A stretch of 40,663 bases of DNA from Perkinsus olseni (lineage: Eukaryota; Perkinsozoa; Perkinsida). Both the position numbers and the translations under genes were made by a program. The notes beneath the pieces were generated by a model. That model had not been told where the DNA came from, searched no databases, and saw nothing but the letters and a program-made list of their open reading frames with translations. The stretch is taken from positions 1-40,663 of the forward strand of contig JABANN010000310.1 in assembly GCA_013115125.1 (NCBI GenBank), written 5' to 3'. This document shows positions 33,408-40,663 of this stretch, piece after piece (position 1 is the first letter of the stretch; each line of letters begins with the position of its first letter).

Positions 33408-33689
33408 TTACATGCAGTTTATAGTGGTGAAATCCATGTTCCCCACCGTGCTTCGTAGCCCCTGATTGCCGATGCTACGGGAGCGGAAGACCAATATGCG
33501 GTTTTGCGACGGTATGATCTCGTCAAGGCTGATTCTCTGCCTCCAGGTTGGAAACTCGACCTTGGTGGCCTCGTCAGTGCTTGCATGAACGACGTTGTAT
33601 ACGTCTGAGCCCATGATCAAGTATTCGCCCTTCTCTTTCGAGTAATTTGGCCGTACGCTACCCTTCTCGTACATCAGAGCTGGCCGCAT
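33408..33689 (-). CDS. Partial paralogue of the neighbouring secreted protein
   Basis: This 93-residue frame shares landmarks with the first exon product of the downstream gene: NYSKEKGEYLIM against NYTEEEGQYMSF, and KVEFPTW against TIEFPSW, at similar spacing. A GTAAGT at its 3' end could be a 5' splice site, so it may be one exon of a longer gene. I see no signal peptide upstream and no convincing following exon, so it may be a decayed duplicate. Confidence 0.5.
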   Translation of the reverse strand: MRPALMYEKGSVRPNYSKEKGEYLIMGSDVYNVVHASTDEATKVEFPTWRQRISLDEIIPSQNRILVFRSRSIGNQGLRSTVGNMDFTTINCM

Positions 33690-34116
33690 CTGGCAACCGT
33701 CTCCTCCTAACGCGACCCTCGGAACGATTCAATTCTCTTACGGCAGGAGGTAGGAGTCCTACCCAACCCAGCACATGCACTGGCACCTACTGTGAACGTC
33801 CGCTGCGTCGCTCGCACAGCGGCCGTGGAGCTGTCAATGAGCCTCCCTCGGGATATGTATAATCTGCTGAATGCTGAGCTCATCGGAGGGCGTGAGGCTC
33901 TTCAGAGTCCTCGGCTTGAAGGATTCTGCCGCGTTCTCCCTGTTGGGGTGGGAGGAGGTTAGTAAACTCGGATGGACCTACCGCCCTCCCCCTCAGACAC
34001 ACGCAAACCCGTTGGCAAGCGCAATCCAACTTCGACTTTTTCCAACTAGGAACCCCGGGAAGCTATCAGAAACCGAATTCGGCGGAAACGCGGATGAATT
34101 ATGAAAAGTCTTGCGG
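33690..34116. other. Short intergenic region, no gene recognised
   Basis: No supported gene. Contains GGTAGGA-G-TCCTACC (33749-33763), a two-arm hairpin with a 1-nt loop that lacks a third arm. Confidence 0.4.
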
Positions 34117-37100
34117 TTATTTATTCTCCTCTCGGTCAGCATGCCTTGCTTTCCGTTCCTTCACCCACATTCTCGTCTCCCATGGGAGCTTCGCTGGCTC
34201 ATCCTCCGGTGTGTCGATTTCTTTCCACCTTTTCGCCGCTCGCCTCTGCCGCCGAAGACTCCTCACCATCTCCTGCGGACTGCCAGCGCACAACCCGGGC
34301 GTCAGCGCGTTACCGGCTTCAGCTTCCTCCTTCATTCGCCCTTGGAGCTTCTTGAGTAAATCCACTTCATCCGGGATGCGTTCGACAGTGGCGCTCAAGG
34401 CAGGCTGCGAAGCTGGCAGACTTTCAGTGGGGCTCTCTCCCACTACCACTTCTTGCTCTTTACTTTCATCCTCTTGAGACCATCGATCTAGCCGCTCCCG
34501 TAAGAAGGTGGCCTGCTGCTCGGCATCCATCTCGTTCCACTCCTGGTCCCAGACGTGGATGACCCGGCCCTTCGTCACTCGAATTATATGCCGATGCCTC
34601 AGGATGGCATCGCCAGTCGGAGTCTGACTCCTGGCTTGCATGTTTGCTCGGCTGCTCACTAGAATGGCCGCCCGGATTCCGGGGACCCACATGTCCACGA
34701 AGAAGCCGTCGAAGTCGTAGCGGCCGACACCAGGGCGGTCGATCGTCATCAAAGTATCGCTCAGCGAGGTCATGAGATCGTCTCCGGGGGCGGCGGAAAG
34801 CTGCAGGTTCCAGAAGTGCGAGCGGCAGTACTGGAGGTACCTCTCTGTCCCGGCGGGGTCGAAGTCCGGATGGAGGGCCTGAGGGCAGCCAAACGGTGAT
34901 GTTGAGCAAGTCCGTGGTGCCCACCTGTAGTTCTCGTAGGGTGGGGAATAGTAGAGCGCATCGACTGTCCGAGGAGACGACCTCTGGGGTCAACACGCCG
35001 AGGATGGTCTCGCAGAAGTCTGGATCCAGCTTCTTCATCACAGCGAACGCCCAGAGCATATTGGTGAGACCGAAGGCCGAGAACTGAAGAGTGAAGTCCA
35101 CAGACTGCGATGGAGGCGAGAGGGTGGCCCACCTGGTTGAGGCGTTCAAGTGCGGTGACCTGCAGTTGAGGGAACAGCTTACCCCCCGTCCGAACCACTG
35201 CGAAGGCCCAGCATAACATCGAGGCTTGTTCGGCGTTGAAGATCGCAACACGATGGTTCGCCGCCTCCACCAAAACAGCCCACAGCTGCATAGACCCTGT
35301 CCGTGCATGAGCGTAGCTGCACAGGAAAAAGCTGCCCGGCAGAGAGAGCGAGTCGTCGAAAACGCTCCGATCAATGCCGATCCGATGAGGTCGACGCGTG
35401 TCATCGAGAGACAGCGGGCCGCCTCGCAGCCTTCACCCTGTCCGAGACTCACCCAACAATAGTCTCGACGACATCCAGACTCTTGAATTCCCGTATCTTC
35501 CTCACTACAGTAGCCTCTGCGGCGTCGAAGAACCAACTCTCATCTGTGTTCGATGCTGGTAGGGTGATCTTAGGTAGCAGCCGTGATATCTCCACCCAGC
35601 CACAAGTGATGGTCACCTACTTGTCGTCCGTGCCGTTCGGACATCGAGGCGTCCTTTCTCCGAGCGTTGCCGTTGCAGATCTGTTCACCGAAGACCCTCA
35701 GGTTATTCGACAGTTGTCGCGGAGACATTGCTGACACCACTTCCAAGCTTCGGTCCAGCAACAAACGATAAAGACCTGGCAATTGTCCCTTATGAGACGT
35801 CCGCACCCTCACGAGAAACTGCTCTCAATTTCACCCTAGCGGCAGCCACCATTCGAGATTACTACTCCAGCATTGAATTCCTAGTGCTCTCGGAGTAGTT
35901 TTCACGGGGGGGAGGCGGGTTAAAGACTGCGTAATCTCGAAATGCCGAGAGCAAACGTCCTCAACAATTTCTTGCGCCCACGTGACTTCAGTATGTATAT
36001 CATCCCTGCTTCGCAACGGGCCAACCCATACTACCTTCGGTGCCGAGACCATGAGCGTTGAGGGCGAAGACTATCCGTGAGAGGCTTCCGTGATCCATGG
36101 CCGGTACCCTCTCAACTATGAGGGGCTCAGCTCGGTGGAAGACTGCAGCGCCTTCCCTGTAGGGATACTCGCGCGAACCGCATAACCTGAGCACCTTACT
36201 GACGATCTCAAGGGTACGACAATCAGCATCTCACGCTGCCAGGGATGCCAGCACCTGCGCCAAATCACGATCGGTTAGTCCGGCTAGAGCCTCCACAGAA
36301 AACTGTGACGCGACAGCTTCTAGCATACTGGTCTGCCTCATCAGCCCGGATGGCCATCGAGCGTAAACCTACAATCGTTTCGAGGTTCAGCAACATTCGC
36401 CTCGGGAAGGGGAACATCACCCTTAGGATTTTCACGACGTCCTCGATAGCATGGGCCTTCCGCTGCATCTGGTGAAGTAAGAAAGGGTAAGCTCCCTTTA
36501 GGAAGTGCACGGGTTTATGTGAGGACTTCCGGGTCATTGACACGCAGACGTGAGCAAAGTCGCCAGGGTTAAACTCTCCTGCCTGAATACAACAATATAC
36601 CTCCCTTAGACGAACCCGCAAGTCGCACCGGCGCCTGCTGCGAACAACTGTTCGTAACCTATCGATCGGAGGGATTTTTCCCCAACGCGCTACTTCTCTC
36701 CCCAAAGTACCCTGTGCGCCACATTGTTAATGATACTCTCCCAGAACGCCTTGCCACCAGCCTGTACGTCCGCATACGCTCGAGTGACCTCAGCGATCTG
36801 GCTAGTCGTCATGCTCGGCAGTAATGTCATAATAGGTGACTCAATATGCTGAGCAACAGCTTCGTCAACCGTCACAAAGGCACACGGGTTACTTTGAAAA
36901 GGCCCATATCCCGCCAGTTGAGCCTGACCAGTGTCCGAGGGACGACAGCCAGAGAGTCCAGAGGTAAAGTGTCAACGTGGCGGATGAGATCGTTGAGTAT
37001 CCGCATGAAACATTTGTGATTGACAATCTGCCAGACAGACTCACACGATCGACTGGGCTTGGACAACAGTACCGTTATCTTTTCGTCCTTCGTGGAACGC

Positions 37101-37597
37101 TCCATCTCGCCGGCGAGGACCCACAACAGGCGGCAAATATCCGAGCCACGGCACTGTGAGCGGTTGAGGGTGTAGTAACTCCACACCTGCGGGGAATGCG
37201 CAACAAATTAGCCCACACACTGGTGCTGAAACAGTCGCCACTTTGGCTTCCAAAATGGGAGTATTAACCTGCACTTTCGGCTGCTTCTTATACGCGCCCC
37301 GTGAAGTTTCGAAGTACTACGAGCCCCTGGCATTACATCAGCAGCAGTAAGGAGACGTTCGACGTCCAGTTTTCTCTTATCCACAATTTTCGACCCAGTC
37401 GTGACGCACAAGCTCCGTACTATCCTCTTGTTGACGTGGCCCACCAAAAGAGGCCGCCAGGGAGAAGACTGCATGAAACGAGCCATCCAGTGGCGAAGCG
37501 CCTGTACACAAACCGCCCAGCAGCTCTGAGCAACCCTACCAAGAAGGCAGGCCAAACGAAGAAACGCATAGAGAGGGTAACGAACGATCACGACCAA
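34117..37597 (-). CDS. RAP-domain protein with FAST-kinase-like helical repeats, multi-exon
   Basis: The last exon (34878 down to 34117) ends in a RAP domain: a YDFDGFFVDMWVPGIRAAIL start, then GRVIHVWDQEWNEMDAEQQ and TFLRERL. Upstream exons carry alpha-helical repeat words typical of this protein class: MLCWAFAVVRTGGKLFPQL, LTNMLWAFAVMKKLDPDFCE, FSVEALAGLTDRDLAQVLAS, LSRIVFALNAHGLG and MSPRQLSNNLRVFGEQ. Introns at 34879-34924 and 35084-35132 (46 and 49 bp), and about eight others inferred from phase, join these in frame. RAP proteins bind RNA, mostly in mitochondria or plastids, and are expanded in alveolates, so an organelle RNA role is inferred. The C-tail is highly charged. The start is uncertain (37186-37760). 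Confidence 0.75.
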
Positions 37598-37801
37598 ATT
37601 TACGACTTAACTCAACCCGAAGAGGTCTTAGAAACGATTGCCAGGTGTCTACAGGAGCTCTAGTTAATAAGGGTCGGAAACACTCTAGCCTCACGTAGTC
37701 ACTCCGATCATCAACATCCTCATCTTGCTGACAGTCGCCTTGCACTAATGGTGCAAAAATCAACTACGATTGTGGAAAAGTAGTCCGGGTCGCTATGCGC
37801 T

Positions 37802-39954
37802 TTACATCATACCGCCCATACCACCCATACCGCCCATGCCGTTCATGTCAGGGGCAGCAGGGGCCTTCTCCTTCTCGGGAAGCTGAAAACGAGGGTACTG
37901 CTATCTACGCGCAGATTAGTGACAGGAAACTCTTACATCGCAGATAACCGTCTCGGTGGTTGTCATGAGGCTGGCAATACTGGCAGCGTCCGCCAAGGCC
38001 GTTCGGACAACCTTAGTGGGGTCGACGATGCCCTGCTGGAGCATATCCACGTACTCCGAAGTCTGGGCGTTGTATCCCCTGCAATGAGACGCTCATCAAA
38101 GTGAGAGGTCCGTCAGGATGGGCCTACTTGTGGTAGTGATCGTCGCTGAGGAGCTTCTGCACCACAACGGCGCCCTCCTCGCCGGCGTTCTCAACAATGG
38201 TCTTGCAAGGCTGCTTGCAGGCCGAGCGGATGATGTTGCATCCGACCTCCTGGTCGAAGTTGTCCAACTTGAGGTCCTCCAACTTCTTGCTTGCTCTGGA
38301 AGGCGCAAAAATAACCACCAAGCAATCGCTTTCGAGATGGAATCACCTCAGGAGAGCAGAGCCGCCGCCAGGGACGATACCCTCCTCAACAGCAGCCTTG
38401 GTGGCGTTGAGAGCGTCATTGAGACGGTCCTTGACCTCGGAAACCTCCAATTCCGAGGAACCGCCAACCTGAAAGAAACGACGGTCGACACAACACTGGT
38501 CAAAGAGCGAATAGGTAGTTACCTTGATGACGGCAACACCACCACTCATCTTGGCAAGACGCTCCTTCAGCTTGTCCTTCTCGTACTCGCTACTGGTGTT
38601 GTCGATGGCATCGCGGAGAGTCTCACAGCGCTCGTCGATCTCCTCCCGAGCTCCCGCACCGTCGAGGATGATAGTGTCGTCCTTTTTGACAGACACAGAC
38701 TTGCACGAGCCGAGCAATGCGCTGACAGCCGAGCAAGTGATGAACGATCGAGAAACACGCCGAGCTGCCTACGGGTCGAAATCTTCGCTGAGCTTGGTAC
38801 CGGTCTCCTCACTGATAACCTCGCAACCGCACACAGTGGCGATATCCTGCATCTGGGCCTTACGGTTGTCGCCGAACCCAGGGGCCTTCACCTGCAATAG
38901 ACAGCCTATGGAGCACGCGCGGTTCTAGCAGCTGCTGGGCACTTACCGCGCAAACCTTGAGACCGCCACGAAGCTTGTTGACAACAAGGGTGGCCAGTGC
39001 CTCGCCGTCGACGTCCTCAGCGATGATCAGGAGAGGCCGCTGGAGCTTCACGACGTACTCGAGCACGGGCAGGATAGACTGAAAGCAACGAGGCAGTCCC
39101 TACACTGGCATGCAAGAATCCCGCACCTGAATCGAGCTGATCTTCTTCTCGTGGACCAAGATAAGAGGATTCTCGAACTCAACGGACTGGGTCTTGTTGT
39201 TAGTGATAAAGTAAGGCGAGATGTAGCCACGGTTGAATTGCATGCCCTCGACGACCTAGAGAACGGTAAGCGTGTCAACAAATTCGTTGTTGGAGACAGG
39301 GCCCTACCTCGAGCTGATGATCCATCGTTTTACCATCAGAGACAGTGATGGTACCGTCCTTGCCAACCTTCTCGAAGGCCTCAGCAATCAAACTGCCGAT
39401 AGTCTTATCACCATTGGCGGCGATGGTCGCGACCTGAAGAGCAAAAGAATCCACAGAAGAGGCCGCCTTCCCACAGCACCCAGACACACCTGTTGAATTT
39501 CCTGGGCGGTTGAGATCGCCTGAGCACGAGTCTTTAGCTCATCCATCACTAGCTTGACAGCCGCGTCAATGCCCCTCTTCAAGTCCATGGGGTTCATGCC
39601 AGCGGCGACGGCCTTGCAGCCCTCACGGAAGATGGCTCTGGCAAGGACCGTACTGGTTGTGGTACCATCACCAGCAATGTCGTTAGTCTTAGAGGCCACC
39701 TGCTTGATGAGAGCGGCGCCGACGTTCTGCATCTTGTCGGGAAGATCGATGGCCTTGGCGACGGTCACGCCATCCTTAGTGACCTTAGGCGAACCGAAGC
39801 TCTGCTCGATGACCACGTTACGACCCTTAGGGCCCATGGTGACGGCCACGGCGTCGGCAATGCGGTTGACTCCGACTAGCATGCGGGAGCGGGCCTCAGC
39901 GCCATGGAGAACCTCCTTGGCGACTCCCATGCAGGTGGACGAGCGCGACAGCAT
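37802..39954 (-). CDS. HSP60: Mitochondrial chaperonin HSP60
   Basis: Ten exons join exactly in phase into 560 residues: 39490-39954, 39308-39433, 39127-39255, 38947-39078, 38773-38891, 38523-38721, 38347-38468, 38128-38295, 37937-38078 and 37802-37882. The nine introns are 48-56 bp. The product is a group I chaperonin that folds imported proteins in the mitochondrial matrix with an HSP10 partner. Visible marks are [15 protein letters not shown] and [13 protein letters not shown] (ATP site), [14 protein letters not shown], and the C-terminal Gly-Met repeats [12 protein letters not shown] typical of the mitochondrial form. The start Met at 39954 gives a short leader ([22 protein letters not shown]) able to act as a presequence. 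Confidence 0.97.
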
Positions 39955-40663
39955 TTTCTGATGATAAAAAGAGCAACTGAGCCAAGAGCAAGGGTCGGAC
40001 TCCCATTAAAGGCGCCCCCTACAGTGCAAGCCACGCCAAGGGGGGCGGCGCTACTGAAAATTGTGACACACTATTTGACGCAGGCAAGATCATGAACGCA
40101 GGCTTTTGCCTCACGCTTACGAGACGACGGAGAGTTTGAGGAACTTCGGGACGAGGGGAGAGGGGAAGATGGTGTATGGCAGTGGGTACTTGGGAGGGTC
40201 CTAGAATCGATGCGCATGCCGAAGATGGCGGGCCGTTGAACGATTGCTCACCACCGGGCTTAGAAACTTTAAGGTTTCATAAGTGAGCAAGATTGCAGAT
40301 ACCAGTTTCTCGCGCGCGCCCAAAAATTTTGCTCTATGATGTGGCGCCCCAGGACAACACCTCCGGGTGGATGGGTTGACGGGGTCTTGTGTAACCTGCT
40401 TCCGTAGCTTGTGGCCGGTCTGGGGTTAATCTTTTCACGCTCAAAGTACCACCGAAGTCAACTCTGGGCCTGAGCTTGGACCTAACGGCTTCAGTGGACT
40501 ATCTCGGGAGCTCAGAATAGCTCCTGAGATTCGGAAAATCTAGCACTCAGTGACAGCGGGCATCGGACTCGAGTGCCCCCTGCGCGTGATTGAACTTAGA
40601 CGCGTGACTTGCTTAGCGATAAGTAAACCGTAACAGACTTATCACAAGTGACACGACGCGGTG
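39955..40663. other. Upstream region of HSP60
   Basis: No gene recognised. It should include the HSP60 promoter, but I see no heat-shock element I would defend. It holds a near-perfect 12-bp inverted repeat at 40501-40530. Confidence 0.5.
40501..40530. repeat. 12-bp inverted repeat with one G-T pair, 6-nt loop
   Basis: ATCTCGGGAGCT and AGCTCCTGAGAT face each other across CAGAAT, with one wobble pair in RNA form. Confidence 0.8.

Noticed and set aside
33749-33763. GGTAGGA-G-TCCTACC as a fold-back triplet
   Set aside because: It has two arms and a 1-nt loop but no third arm on either side, so it fails the 22-nt rule.
37301-37663. 120-codon plus-strand frame ending in a protein-like helix (EEVLETIARCLQEL)
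   Set aside because: It overlaps the likely first exons of the minus-strand RAP gene, which has domain support. Kept only as an alternative if the RAP start lies further downstream.
38118-38900. 260-codon plus-strand frame across HSP60
   Set aside because: It is the antisense shadow of HSP60, whose ten exons join exactly.

Overview
The window looks like nuclear DNA of an alveolate protist, most likely a Perkinsus species. Genes are split by many very short GT-AG introns, mostly 36-120 bp and often about 50 bp. A RAP-domain protein, a large PHD/bromo/SET protein, and secreted proteins I cannot place fit that lineage. No search was run, so the assignment is an inference. I recognised no tRNA, rRNA, CRISPR array or bacterial-type operon, and I cannot call promoters or terminators here.

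Layout. 1-3.5 kb: the pol-type reading frame of an LTR-type retroelement, cut by the window edge. 3.8-8.0 kb: a direct duplication carrying a secreted-protein gene (7228-8024) and a truncated copy of it (about 4495-4912). 8.0-11.2 kb: no recognisable gene, but an 89-bp tandem repeat straddling an assembly gap. 11.3-13.7 kb (minus): a multi-exon leucine-rich-repeat gene resembling LRRC43. 14.6-15.9 kb (plus): an acyl-CoA dehydrogenase. 16.7-18.3 kb (minus): a secreted subtilisin-like protease. 19.1-28.1 kb (plus): a trithorax/MLL-type histone methyltransferase with several PHD fingers, a bromodomain, an extended PHD, FYRN, FYRC, SET and post-SET. 28.1-31.4 kb: a hairpin-rich stretch without a convincing gene. 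31.4-33.7 kb (minus): a secreted protein and a partial paralogue. 34.1-37.6 kb (minus): a RAP-domain protein. 37.8-39.95 kb (minus): mitochondrial HSP60 in ten exons, whose frame closes exactly to 560 residues.

The genes do not form an operon. HSP60 and the RAP protein, adjacent on one strand, both point to mitochondrial biology. The LRRC43-like gene, if correctly named, points to the flagellum. The protease and two secreted families point to secretion.

The most unusual observation is not a gene. Intergenic DNA carries a repeated 22-nt architecture. Take an 8-nt seed b-X-z, where X is 6 nt. The site reads bX, then the full reverse complement of the seed, then Xz. Ten sites match this rule perfectly, two have one mismatch and two have two. 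The seeds share no sequence; only the geometry is shared. One site lies in the duplicated block, where the other copy still has the bare 8-nt seed, so the net change there is exactly +14 nt. I know of no described element or process with this signature.
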